The position numbers and the translations under genes were made by a program. Of a DNA stretch of 64,000 nt, positions 34,143 through 45,985 are shown piece by piece (position 1 is the first letter of the stretch; the number at the start of each line of letters is the position of its first letter). Origin of the DNA: Gryganskiella cystojenkinii (Eukaryota > Mortierellomycota > Mortierellomycetes > Mortierellales > Mortierellaceae); contig JAAAIG010000090.1 of NCBI GenBank assembly GCA_015852425.1, forward strand, positions 1 to 64,000, given 5' to 3'. Under the pieces are notes generated by a model. That model was not told where the DNA came from. It did no database searches and saw only the letters and a list, made by a program, of their open reading frames with translations.

Positions 34143-36114
34143 TTAAGAGAGCATGTACGTAGCGAGGAGTGCGGCCCAGGACAGGATTGAGACCGAGAGT
34201 TGGTCAACAGAAGCCTGTTGCTCTCCCAACAACTCTTTGTCAACATGAGCGCGATGATGACCCGGAAAGGTTCCGGGCATGCCAATAAGCTCGGACTCGT
34301 CATTAGAGACATCCTTGGCTAAACACTCCTCAGTTGTGATGTCCTTGTTAGGAGAGGAACAGTCCTCGATGCTCAGCCGTCGTCCTAGCAAAGATGGACT
34401 GGTCGATCGACCGGACGATGACGAAGTCCTCTCGAACGCCTGGAGTTCAGAGTTGAGTCGGACCCATTCCTCATAATTCGAGATCGACTTTCGAAACTCG
34501 GTTTCGTATCCTGACAGCTTGTCGACCAAACTCGACAACTGGGTCTCACGCTCTCGCAGGGTCTGCTTGAGAGCTCTCTCGCCGTCTAGATTGTTGATGT
34601 AAAGCAATTGAATTAGCATCACATCCTAGAGCGACAAGCCCCCCCCCCCTTTTTTTTGGCCACCAAAAAATACCATAGAGAAAATAAGACTTACCACACT
34701 TTTGACGATATTTTTGCTCCGCTTGTTGAAAAGCCGATTGCCACAACCGAAGAGAAGCCGTCAGATCCTTGACCTCCGCATACAATTGTCTCGTCATCTC
34801 AGCCTGTTGTCCAGGGACAACTACAGTGCTGGTGCCCACCTCCATGACCATCATTTGTGTCGCCCGAGCATGTTGTTCCGAATGCGCGATTTGAAGTTGG
34901 CGATGCATAAGATCAACCTGTTGGACCAAGAACTCGTACTCACGTCTCCAACTGCTCTCTCCTCCGCCATTGTTATCCTCGTCATCACTGGCCGTCACCC
35001 TGGCAAGATGAGCATTGACCTTGTCGAGTTCCTGGTTCAACAACAGATTGGTCCGAGAGACATGAGAGACTTCCATCTCCAGTGCCTGGATCTTGGACTG
35101 CATCTTGACCCAATCCCGAGTTGGCATCTCGGATGAGCGCATAGGCGCCTGCATGGACGTCGAGGTTGGCGAGAACATTCCTTGGGTGGCGAGTAACCGT
35201 TGGCTGGGGCTTAACAATGACGTCGAGTCCGGTTGATGTTGATGATGAGCCTGATGACCTCTGGATTCAAACATGCTGTAAGACTTTGCGCGGATCAAAG
35301 CGCCCTGGGTATGATAGGGTGCACGAATCGATTCGATCTCGTCTTCCTCGTCGTCTTCCTGACTCAAGGGTGTTGGTTCGGAGGAGACTTCTGACAACTG
35401 AAAAGAGATCCGGGGGCTGGCCAACGTTGATTCTTGGGCCTGCTCACGTTCCTGTTTTTCTTGCTGTTCTTTCTGCTTCTGCAATTGCTGAGCCTTTGAG
35501 ATGAGCTTGATACTCTCATGGCGCTTCCGAAGCTGACTGGGCAGCATGGGGACAGAGGTGTCGTCCAAGTCCTCGAGGCCCACAACGCCTTGATCGAAGG
35601 AGGCAATAACGGGCTCATCCCCTTTGCTGTTGTTCAGCGGCGATGATGGTGATGAGTTACAATGATTATCATCCGTGCCCTGATCGGCGATATTTTCCTG
35701 ATAGTTGTCCTCATGGTCGAAGGCCGTCGAGCTGAACTGCAGCGAAGATCGGAAACGTTGTTTGCCATATCGACTGCCAAGGTCCTGTTGAGGTGACAGA
35801 GGGGGTGAGGGCAGACCTGGGGCCATCAAGGTTCTGTCGATCTGTGTGGTGATTTCCTATGGTATCGAGAACGGAATGAAGTAGAGATTAGTTCATCTGA
35901 TAAGTGTCGTCACTTGTGTGTATTGTGAGTGCTTCTAGGTTGCTCCCAAGGACGGAAAGTGATAAAAAGGCTAGTGCTGTTTGCATTGGTTGGTTCTTTC
36001 CCCCACATTTTTTTCAGAGCCTACTGGTGAGCGTTCTGGAAGCAAAAGCAGATCCTCGTGGATCGTCCGAGAGAACGACCAAGAGGAGGAAGAGGAGGAG
36101 GAGGGATGAGGCAT
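34143..36114 (-). CDS. Tail-anchored coiled-coil protein, unknown (about 564 aa)
   Basis: Exons 35856-34695 and 34585-34143 join in phase. An upstream exon 36114-36025 (MPHPSSSSSSSWSFSRTIHE) joins in phase through GTAGGC...CATAG; without it, translation would start at MAPGLPSPPLSP (about 35826). The N-terminal third is Ser/Gln-rich and disordered; the middle is coiled coil (WVKMQSKIQALEMEVSHVSR, EYEFLVQQVDLMHRQLQIAH, LYAEVKDLTASLRLWQSAFQ, RALKQTLRERETQLSSLVDK). The C-terminus ends in one hydrophobic segment, LSVSILSWAALLATYMLS, with almost nothing after it: a tail anchor for ER, mitochondria or Golgi. The layout resembles golgins or organelle tethers, but I recognise no family. Confidence 0.75.
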
Positions 36115-38456
36115 TTGGGATATAGTTTCTCAGGGGCAGGAACAGGAGTCAGTTGAACAAGAGAAGGGTATGTTGATCGGAGGGAAATGAAAAGAAAAAG
36201 ATAAAAGGAGAAAAGGGTAACAAAACAAAAGAGAGAAGAGAATAGGGGAAAACTGGCTGGACAAGGGAATTATGAATGAATGTCGGGATGAAACGTTGGA
36301 CGTTTGTGCTTTCTTTGAATGAGAGTCATCAATTCAATGGAGTCATGTGCTACTGACTACTGATTGGATCACGCGTGCATCTCTTTGGTCACTTTGGGGT
36401 TCATCAGTTGTCAACAAAACAAACGACAACCACTCGTCTGTCCACGACGACGAAAGGAAGGAAAGGAAGTAACGGAGCAAAAGACTGTAGCAAGAGTGAC
36501 CGAGGAAAGAGAGGTAGCTAGTCTAACAAAACATCAATAGAGAGTACGTACGGGACATGAATGAGTCGAGTGTGGACACTCCTTGATAGTAGGGATGGTG
36601 GTGGTCGTGGGTCCTGATGCGTACGAGTTGGAGTGAATGTGATTGTGGGCAGAGGAGGTGGTTGCGATAGGGCTGATGCGGGGACGGTCCATGGAATGAA
36701 TTGAAATGTCGGGCTGATGGAGGGGACAGGGGAAGAGGATGGATGAGACGGTGAGGATGAGAGGATGCAAGGGAATTTGAACGGTTGAAGAGAAACAAAA
36801 TAAAAAGAGAGAAAAAACGAGCTGCAGTCAGGTTGGAGGGGACGACTCTTTTTTTTATGGTTGGACTGGATCAAAACTCCTTTGTGTACGATACGCACGC
36901 GGGACGACCCATCTTGAAGAGAGAAAAGAGGATTGGTCTTCGATCTTTGCTTTCTTTCAACCGGGAAAGGGCTGTTCCTCTTCTTCCCTGTGTCAGCAAA
37001 CACAAAAAACGCAAAAAGAAGGTTTCCTCTTTTCTTTGTGCAACGTGTGCTCCCATCCTTTTTTTTTTTTTTTTTTTTCTCCTGCAGTTCGCCCATTTTG
37101 CCATTGGCTTCCCCTCCCGTTGAGGGAGGATCGGAGACAAAAAGGTAAGGAGAGAACCTCCATCTGGGAGATCTTGAGCGACTATTCGACAGTAAAAGAC
37201 CGCCCCAAGGTATCAAACAATAGCGGAGAGGGAGGAGAGATCAAAGGGCACCCTCACAGTTCACTCATCTTCTCTTCACTCTGGTCTTTTGCATTACCAG
37301 AAGAATATGAAAACATACAGTTTTCACATGCGCCGAAGCATGATTGAAGCAGGCGCGTCACTTGTTCGGTTTATTTGATTTTTTGTTTGTGTTCCTCAAC
37401 AGACAGTACTCTGCAGTCATTTTTCTGGCTCTCTGCATCTCTTGTGCTGCCACTGGCGATCCGACACGTACCGGACATTGTGACCAGCAACATCCATGCC
37501 CAATCTGTGTTCCGATGATAGCCTTTCCATCAGAGAGAACTCGAGACGCCAACTCGATACACCACTCCCTCGTCGCGGAGACCTCCTTCTCTCTTTCCGC
37601 CTGAATAGGTCTTTAATAGAGCCAAGCAATAGCCTCGAGGTGTTTCAACTTGAAAAAACAATGTGTTTTTGCAAAGCCCTCTCCATTTGACGAGCCTACA
37701 ATTGTTTTCTGGCCAAAGTATCTGTTCGCGTCCGGTTGGCCAAGTTGCCCGCTGGTTCAAACGTGAACTACTCCAAAGTGTGCCTGGTTTTACTCTTTGT
37801 TTCATTATTTTAAAACTCAAGGACGCCTTTTTATTATTTGTTGCGTCCCTGGTCTGCTTTTTACACCTCGCGTTCACCGTTTCCAGTGTTCATTCAAGCT
37901 GTTGTTGTTGCCTTCATTTATCCCTGTAATCGTCGATGCGAATTCGGGATTCTATTGCCATGACGAGATGCAAGGGTCGAGAGTACCCAAACGTGTTGGG
38001 TGATGCCGGTCGACTATACGAATCCTCCAGGCAATTTTGATACAAATATAGTCGACGGAGCCCGTTCTTGCTTGTCTCCTTATTTTTTGTTTTCTGAGAC
38101 CGCGGATTTGTCCTCCACCGGTCCCCAATATCGAGGAGATCTTTTTTTGGACTGTGGGGGATGGGAGCGCAGAGGGTATCGCGGCATTTTTCACTAACGG
38201 CGTAAGAAGAGCGTGAGCTGCATAAATCGCCATCAAGCGACTCCTTTGTTCATGATCTTCGAAGGCAAATCAGGGTCAAAAATACGCAGGAGAGGAAACC
38301 CAGCTTTGAGTTCTTGCTTATTCTTCCTTCAGCCTCGTCTCTTTTCTTTTCTTCCTTCCTTTCTTTTCGTTTTTGTACACATATACGTTCTACTGGCTTC
38401 TTTTTTACTTCCCTGCAACAGCACGCCCCCAATCACTCAGTCTCCTTCATCAAAAA
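36115..38456. other. Gene-poor region with weak small-protein candidates
   Basis: About 2.3 kb upstream of the coiled-coil gene. It contains T and A runs (near 37061-37078), CCAAT-like elements (ATTGG near 36363), and a candidate secreted peptide reading at 37307-37604, treated as a finding only. No complete gene model is supported. Confidence 0.4.
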
Positions 38457-38757
38457 ATGTCTTCTCATAGGTAAGAGTGAAAATACCTTGTTGTATTCTT
38501 TTTTTTTTCATGACAAAATATGCCGACATGGCCGAAGCATCTCGCTGACATCGGAATCTTTATTCCCCGGGTATCACGCCAAAAATGATAATAGGGCCAC
38601 GCGTCATCATCTTCCATCGGCGACTTTTGTCGTTTCCTTAGTCCTCGTTCTTTTGATTCTCTGCACAATCTCAGCAGCACCAGTCCCATTTAAATGCGAC
38701 ATGCCAAAATGCCCAAAAGGTCAACAGTGTGTCCAGATGTGTCCTCACAGCGAGTAA
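38457..38757 (+). CDS. Small secreted cysteine-rich peptide (58 aa)
   Basis: Two exons: a 14-nt first exon (38457-38470, MSSH plus two bases) with a strong donor (ATAG|GTAAGAG), and 38595-38757 after ATAATAG. The joined protein reads MSSHRATRHHLPSATF, a hydrophobic core VVSLVLVLLILCTISAAP, then a 25-residue mature part with four cysteines in the pattern C-x4-C-x5-C-x3-C (KCDMPKCPKGQQCVQMC). The layout is that of a secreted disulfide or metal-binding peptide, or a signal-anchored one. A pyrimidine-rich leader precedes the ATG. No homologous family is known to me; function unknown. Confidence 0.6.
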
Positions 38758-40143
38758 TAACCTAGCGTGGAGGGGAGCTTTGGGATGAAGGAGAAGCAGT
38801 TCGCTCGGTATGTGCCTTGCCTCTTAATAACAACAATAAACAACTTGTACCAGGACCGGACTTGGCCCGTGCGACATGTTCTTCTGAAAGGCTCCCTGTA
38901 CCTTGCATTTCAATCCAACAGTCTTCCGCAATGTCCTACGATGACGTGGAAAAGAACAACCTGTGTGGTGCTTTTCACTGTTATCTCTTTCTGTTTAAGA
39001 ATTTGTGCACTGTGCTAAAGTCCAAAACGGCGCTCTTTCTTGTCAATATTTCAAGTGATTGGTTGGACCTCACGAACTCTCGACCGCCTAGGGGTCGCGT
39101 CATGGTGATGTAGGGCTTTTTTTTTCTGTCATTTTATTGTTTTTCATAGTCCAAAAGCCCGAAATAGACTTTCAGCCGAGCCAGCATGCACACGACCACA
39201 CAACATGGTGTTTTAACCAAAATAAGAACAAGGTTCCTCTGGCTCTGATTCCGATACAAATCCGATCGATCTCCTCAGCAGATATGATCGAGTCAGCCAT
39301 CCCATATGAAAGTGGGAGGGATTGCGGTCATTCCAGTTTTATTTTCTGCCAAAGCTGAGGTGCATCGCTTCTGGAAAGAAGCAAACATTCCTGTGTTTTT
39401 ATCTCTCTCTCTCTCTTTTGTGTTCAGATCCTGTGTACCTGAACGCCATCAACTCGACTTGACAAGCAAAAAGGCGGCAAATTCTTGAAGTCATGATTGA
39501 AAACCAAGATATAAGTACTCATTCATTCCCTTCCGGCTGCCCATCCTGTTATATCATCATCTCCACTCTCTCTTTTTCTTTCATCAATGAGCAAAAAAAA
39601 GGACTCAAAACAATGACATGACCATTATGACATTTTGGATTTCTTTTTCCTTTTGCATTTTCCCTCTCCACACACCTACGTTGACTATTTCTGCACTAGC
39701 GCGTCAAACTGTGAGCGTAATTTTGTCCAACAGTTGCACCCTCCTTTTGGGCTCTCTCCAATAGGGTTCCTGTCTTCTGTTTGGCCCGGGTGCTTTTCTT
39801 CTTCCTTCAGTTTCCCTCCAAACCCCCTAAACTCTCCAGCTTCTTATGCGAGACGAGTGTCATCATCCTACGGTCATTGATTGTGTCAGTGCTCCAAAAA
39901 TTCGTACAAGGTGGGCTTCATTGATGCAGGCCAATCAAGACAAAAAAAAACGTCTATCAGGGTTTATGTCATACAATACTACTTGGTGTCTCTCAGGCAC
40001 TAGTTGACTCCCTTTCGTTTCTGAGGTCTTTGCTCAGGTATAAAAGACCGTCCCTCTCTTCAACACTCCTTTTCTTTTTCATTATCATACGCACACTCTC
40101 TCTTCGCTCTCCAATAACCCAACTTAAAAACAAATAACCAACC
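38758..40143. other. Intergenic, no supported gene
   Basis: Contains scattered short ORFs, one with a signal-peptide-like start at about 39621 (MTFWISFSFCIFPL) that I do not accept. The last 110 bp is the TATA promoter and leader of the gene at 40144. Confidence 0.4.
40039..40045 (+). promoter_or_regulatory. TATA box of the GPI-type gene at 40144
   Basis: TATAAAA within AGGTATAAAAGA, 105 nt upstream of the start; context and spacing resemble the box at 33108. Confidence 0.6.
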
Positions 40144-40458
40144 ATGAAGTTCACCTCTGCCACCGTCTTTGTCGCTCTCTTGGCCGTTGCCTCCGCTGCT
40201 AAGCCCGCTACTACCTCGGCCGCTGTCTCGCCCTCACCCTCGGGTCCTCTCACCGCCACGGAAACAGCTACGATCACGGTCACCATCCCCGGGACCACGA
40301 TCACTGTTGGTGTCCCCACCATCATCTCGACCTCGGCCTCGTCCTCGTCCTCGCCCACGCCTACCAACTCTCGCTCGGCCGGTAATGCGTTGAACATCCC
40401 TGCCAAGGCTCTCTTGGCCGTTGGAGGTGGAGCCTTTGCCCTCGCTCAGTTCTTGTAA
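40144..40458 (+). CDS. Small Ser/Thr-rich GPI-anchored protein (104 aa)
   Basis: Intronless. Signal peptide MKFTSATVFVALLAVASAAK, then a Ser/Thr/Pro-rich domain (TATETATITVTIPGTTITVG) likely to be O-glycosylated, a small-residue region (SRSAGNALN) as probable GPI site, and a hydrophobic tail (ALLAVGGGAFALAQFL) ending the protein. Typical of abundant small fungal wall proteins; no catalytic domain. The strong TATA box and short leader suggest high or regulated expression. Confidence 0.85.
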   Translation: MKFTSATVFVALLAVASAAKPATTSAAVSPSPSGPLTATETATITVTIPGTTITVGVPTIISTSASSSSSPTPTNSRSAGNALNIPAKALLAVGGGAFALAQFL

Positions 40459-41214
40459 ATGAGTGACGCTCTCTCTCCTACTGCATAGCAGTGGACCATT
40501 AATCACTTATTCAAGACGAAGGGAAATGCCCCTCTTTCCTCTTTGTATCTATTCCTTGCAACATATTACCCTCATGTATATCCCATCTTTTACAATCTTA
40601 CAACTAAATAATTGTACATCCTTTCGTTCCCTTTTGCTCATCGAGAAGGAATAAAAATGAAAAACGAGAAAGACTTGGCTCTTTATGTTTCTCGGAAAAA
40701 AAAGTCGTTTTATTTGTTGACTATGTAGTCCTCCAACGAACATTTCTGTTTATCGTCTGTGACCTGAGAATAAGGGAGTGCACACGACGGTTGATACACA
40801 AAAAGATGGTCCCTTCCAGTGTCTGTGTGCAGAGTGAGATCTGGGTTATTTCCGTATTTCACGCACAGACACACGCGATTCACTTTTGCGCTGTTCTCTC
40901 TAGGCAGAGCAGACAAAAAAAAAAAGGATTCGCAGTCTGGAACTGAAAAGTGAAAACCTTTTTTTTTTTTCTGTGGAGATGCGGCTTTTATTTTTTTTAC
41001 GCATGTGTGTGCGTGTGCGTTTTTTTTGTTGCACCATTTACATTTTGTTTTCGCATTCCTCCTCTTTGAAAAATCCCGATCCGCAGCGGCAAGGGCTACA
41101 TTTATTGTCTCCCATTTCATTCCATTCCCCCCAATTCACATTTATTTCAGCAAAAAAAAGTCTGCAAACAAAGACCGTCAGGAGCACACGCAAAAAAGGC
41201 GCTAAATATTACAT
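40459..41214. other. Intergenic, no gene seen
   Basis: 3' flank of the GPI gene and promoter of the ATP-grasp gene; pyrimidine-rich toward 41160. Confidence 0.4.
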
Positions 41215-43228
41215 ATGACGCCAAACGCGCACGCGAGTGAAGCACCTCCACAGTGGTGCATCCATGGTAAAAAAGNNNNNNNNNNNNNNNNNNNNNNNNN
41301 NNNNNNNNNNNNNNNNNNNNNNNNNNNNNNNNNNNNNNNNNNNNNNNNNNNNNNNNTTTAAAAAAGAAAAAAAAAAAAACGCGACAAAAAACTAAAGAGG
41401 CAAAGAACGAGCTCAGGCAGGCAACGGTCTTCATGACTAATGTCTCTTTTCGGTTTCGCTTTCTCTATTTTCCATAGTGTTCGCACCCTGTGCCCTGGTC
41501 AAGGACGTGAATAAGGACAAGGACGATGTCGAGCACGACAACTCGTATTTCATCGGGACACTCGATGGACAAAAGATGGCCACGGAATGGACCCCAGAAG
41601 CACGCTTGGTATGTTTGACGGGAAAACAAAAAAGTAGCTCTTTTGTTTGCTTCCGGATAGGTTGGAACTCATGCCTCTTATTATCGAAAAATATAATATG
41701 TAGAGCATCAAACGAGCTGTTGACGGCATTCCGAACGTACATGAATACATATGGCACTATATCGCTCTCTCGAACGCCGAAAAGACCCTCGACTTTGTTC
41801 TTCAACATTCTCACCAACTCCTCTCCAACCCTGCGACCGCCGACGTCCAGACCGTTGTCCTCAATTTCGTTGACGGGATGGAAACGGATGGTTGGCCAGG
41901 ATTGACCATCATCCAGGGTCTCGAGAAACGACACTTAGCATTCACTGGTTCCGATTCAAAACTTTATTACCTCGACAGCGACAAGGCCAGGATCAAACGG
42001 CACCTGATCGAGTCCAATTCGTTGACCCCTGGATATTGTGAAGTCTACTCTCGAGAAGAAGATGACGTGCATGCGGAACCGTTGACCGCCATGTCAGCCA
42101 ACCCGGAAGAAGATGACCCACCCAAACAGAAGAATGAGGATGAAAAAGAGGAAGAAGATGAAGAGGCAGAGATGGCGCACAAGGCCGTGGTCCTGGAGCA
42201 GCTCGCAAAGTTGAATTTCCCGCTCTTAGTCAAACCAGCAAACTCGAGTTCGAGTCGAGGCATCAGTTCTAAATCCGTGGTCGATACCCCCGAGGAAGCT
42301 TACAAGGAAGCTATGGAGACCAAGAAGATCTGGGGACCTGTTTATGTCGAAGAATATATCACTGGTAAAAAGACGCAGAATAAACTAGGCCAATGGAAGA
42401 GCTCCTATGGATGTCATCGCTAACATGTTCTTTTGCAATATCATGAATTGTAGGTCGCGAGTACACAGTCCTGTGCGCTGGATCGGAGGCGACAGGGATT
42501 CATGTCTACAAGGCTCTGGAGCGCGTCTTTCGATCCAAGATCCCTGAGCGCGAGCGTATGTTGACCCATGATATGAAATGGGGCGAGAACAAGTATGGAT
42601 CCGATGCCTCGGTCGAGACTGCCTCTTGGTGGATGCAGGTCTGTTCGGATGAGGATCAGGAACGGCTTCAACCCCAGGCCAAGAGAATTTATGCGTCCTT
42701 TCACGGCAATGGATACTGCCGTATGGACTTGAGAGAGGATCATCGGACTGGAAAGGTCTACGTGGTCGATGTCAATGGTAAGCGTGGAGTGTTCCAGGTG
42801 CCTATGCAACTTTTGCGCCCGAGCTACTGATCCAGCGATCATTCTGATCGACTGATCGGATGAAAATATTGCTGAATATGTTGTGATGTGGTTTTCCTTT
42901 TGCTAATTATGCATTTCTTATCCTTTTTAATTAACCGTGTGTGATAGCGAACTGCTCTATTGACGATGACGAGGACTGCGCGATGGGAAAGGTAAAAAGA
43001 GACACGAGTAGCGTATCCGTCATTGACAAAAATGCTCTAAAAAAAGAAGAGTCTGTATAGCTCTAACGCCAATTACACAATTTCTACTCAACAAACTCCT
43101 CTTCCTGGGATGTTCAACTTTCATAGATCTTGAAAGCTTCTGGACTGACTTTAGGCCAATTCTTTATGACCCTTATGGAGGATGCTGTCCGTGCCCGCGA
43201 TGAACTCATTGCCAAGTCTCGTGCATAA
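41215..43228 (+). CDS. Ddl-like ATP-grasp ligase (437 aa)
   Basis: Six exons (41215-41266, 41478-41608, 41704-42364, 42454-42777, 42948-42991, 43127-43228) sum to 1314 nt. The order of motifs is that of D-Ala-D-Ala ligase-type ATP-grasp enzymes: GWPGLTIIQGLEKRHLAFTG and DKARIKRHLIE (N-domain end), FPLLVKPANSSSSRGISS (ATP-binding lysine and Ser loop), WGPVYVEEYITGREYTVLCA, YCRMDLRED and VVDVNANCSIDDDED (metal-binding acidic/Asn residues in place of E-x-N), then LKASGLTLGQFFMTLMEDAV. Such enzymes join a carboxylate to an amine through an acyl-phosphate. Fungi lack peptidoglycan, so the substrate is unknown. An acidic insert (EDEKEEEDEEAEM) interrupts the middle. Intron 1 contains an 81-N gap, but its phases agree (CATG|TG). 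Confidence 0.85.
41276..41356. other. Assembly gap (81 N)
   Basis: Run of N inside the first intron of the ATP-grasp gene; the true length is not known. Confidence 1.
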
Positions 43229-43556
43229 GAGACAACAAGCGGCCTCTGAGTTTTTTTTGGACACGTCCACTATCTGACATCTTGAAATTGTCGTCCTTAA
43301 TGGCCCACCATCAGGCCATGACAGAAGGAGAGGCGGACAAAATTGTCATCCAACACGAAAAAAAAAAAAAACTATGTCTTTTCGAGCTTTTTCTCCTCGA
43401 TTGTGATTTTTAATAGTGAAGCAAAATAGTAGAACATAGACTATGAGGGGGGGAATGAGTAAAAGATCAACAGGAAATAGTGACAACCAGCAAACAAAGA
43501 GAGAAAAAGTATAAAACGCAAAAAGTGAGTAACTATCTAATGTGGATTTTTTTTTT
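43229..43556. other. 3' flanks of convergent genes
   Basis: No gene seen; contains A and T runs near 43360 and 43549. Confidence 0.4.
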
Positions 43557-45747
43557 TCAGTTGGTATAAGAGACACCACCATAGGCGTCCTCAACATTCT
43601 CAGGCTCGTACATACACAGGTGCTCAGGTTTTGTCAACATATCGTTCGCGCCTGTGTAAGAGTAGTTATAGCTCTGTTCTTGCAACTCCCAGCGACCTCT
43701 CCGTCTCGAGTACTGCAAATCATCCTCTTCTTCCTCCTCCTCGTCCTTTTCGGCAGCGTCTTCCTCTTCTGTCCGAGACGCTTGCTTGGCAGCCTGCTTC
43801 TCCAACAACGGCTCAAAGGGCTGACTAGGATCCGAGAGCTCTCCATAGTTACCAACAAGAACCTCGATATCGACCGTGTACGATCGCATATCGTTCACGA
43901 CGCAGTGCATCCATCCACGGATCGCCTGACCCGCATTCACCGCCAAGGGTTCCCGAAACAAGAACCGGACCTGTTGCCAATGGGTCTTTTCTGCGCTTGG
44001 CCCCGTCGACATCTCGATCGGTTGACTAGCCTCGGATTCCGTGTTGCCAGAGAACGTCAAGTCGAACCAACCAGCGACACCGTGCATCAATCCAGTGTAC
44101 TGAGCCTTCCATGTGATAGGGACCACGAAATCCCGAAGGGCTTTCATCGTGATCGTGTTGAAATCCATCTCGTATCCATCCGTGTCGGATGTAGGGGTTG
44201 CCAGCAGAGACTTGGGATCAAAGTGTCCGACCACAGGCATGCCTGTAAAGATAGTCAGTGAGGGGATCCCTTGTGTTAGTTCCACACTCTGTTAACAGCT
44301 CCTGATGATTGCAGATTGTGGAGGTTCCCTGGTTTCTATTTTTGACGCGTTACCAAACATTTCAGACTTGGCATCAGGGTAAAGGGGTGTAAGGTCGACA
44401 CCATGGAAAGAGTTTTGTTCCCAGAATCGAGCCTTGCTCATCGTCTCTGTGAAAAGAAGAGCATCGGTGAAGGGGGCCAGGTACATGGTTCCCTTGTTGG
44501 GGAAAAGGTGTCCACCAGGCTTTAAGAACTTGTCACGGGCATAGATGAAACTCTCAATCTAATTGCAAAAAAAAAAAACCGGCAAGGGTGTAAATTATTG
44601 TATACTTGGTCCTGTATTGTCCGTGAGCACATTAGCGATGTATATCCTTTTTTTTTTTGTCGACGTCTTCATACCATTCTCTCGTGAACAAGCAAAACAC
44701 CTAACGGATGAAAGAGTTGTAGAAATAGAAATAAAAAAAGGTCAGCATAGTCAAAGCTATAGAGCTATCCGCTTGGGTTGATCCAAATTCCAGGGTGCGG
44801 TTAGCAGTCTTGTCGTTTTCTTTTTTTTTTGTTTTACCAATTGGCTCCGAGATGATCGTATCGACCTTAGGCGCTTTGACACTAGGATCCTCGATCTTGG
44901 CTATTATTTTTATCAAGAACAACAGATGTTGTCAGTTACGCGATTGCATAAAGCATGATCGGGCGCGCCTGTTCCTTGTTGTTCCGTCCATTGGCTGGAC
45001 TTACACTGAATGACCTCGACCTTGTCCTTCAAGAATTCATTCCTGGCACGACCGTTGGGCAAGGACGCCGCCTGAACCAATTTCCTCATCTTGCTCGCCA
45101 TCTCTGATGCCTCGACCGCATAGACCTTCTTGGCTCCTGCTTGAACAGCGAAATAGGACAAGATACCCGATCCTATCAGACAGAGATAAAAAAACAGTCA
45201 ATATACGAAACGATTAGCTTCAATTGACTAGCAAGATTATTCCTTTCTTCCCACAAAAAAAAACGGGACATACCAGCACCAACGTCCATTACGAGCTTGT
45301 TCTCGAAACAATCCGTGTTCAACAAGATCGCGGACCGGTAAGTCGATGTCCTGACAGTATCCTGGAGCATGTTTTGCTGATATATAAAAAAATCGATCGA
45401 TAAGACAGGGAAGAGAGGAGTCGCAAGAAAGCATTAGTTTACCGAGGACACAAGCTAAAACCTCCACAGGTCAAGCTCTTTGGCGAACAAATGTATCCTT
45501 TGTATCACTGACAAAGAGAACTCTCTTGAATTAAAATGATCTGACCTCCCCTCCAACGACAGGGTGATAAGAGAGTCTGATCGTAATGTCGTTTCTTTGT
45601 CAATGTGGACGCCTCTAGGTTTATAAATGCAACAAGGAATTGTTGATCTGCAAGATGTGGTACCTGATGCTGCAACATGGCATAGTATCCAAAGTAGGCG
45701 GGATCCCTGGCCTCGTTCGAGGCATTGTCGGTGATGTTGGAAGACAT
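43557..45747 (-). CDS. CARM1: Type I arginine methyltransferase, CARM1/PRMT4-like
   Basis: PRMT4/CARM1 makes asymmetric dimethylarginine in histone H3 and RNA-binding proteins. Exon 1 (45747-45664) encodes [20 protein letters not shown] and YYAMLQHQ; then [19 protein letters not shown], the SAM-binding motif [19 protein letters not shown] and the acidic KVYAVEAS, the double-E loop SEPIG + [53 protein letters not shown] (a CARM1-specific segment), [13 protein letters not shown] and [10 protein letters not shown]. The C-terminal extension is acidic with a nine-residue Glu/Asp run and ends Tyr/Asn-rich. Start and stop are both in the window and all motifs are intact. Several introns are close to 100 nt. 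Confidence 0.93.
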
Positions 45748-45985
45748 TGTCTTGTTGGGGATGGGAGGTGTGGATTGATGAAGAAAGGACAAGGAGCGGA
45801 AAAAGAAAAAGAAAAGCGCGATGAGATATAAAAAAAAGGGACCGAGAAAAAGAAAAGAGTGTGTGGCTGATTTCTCTCTTTCAGCTTCAGAGCACAGCAA
45901 AAATTAGATCAAGATAAAATTTACAGTTATTTATTGCTAGGAAAAAAGTTGGAATAAAATACAGAACAAATAAAAAATATCAAGC

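Noticed and set aside
39621..39880. Signal-peptide-like start MTFWISFSFCIFPL with a possible GTGAGC donor
   Set aside because: The downstream part has no conserved or cysteine-rich features and the splice choice is arbitrary.
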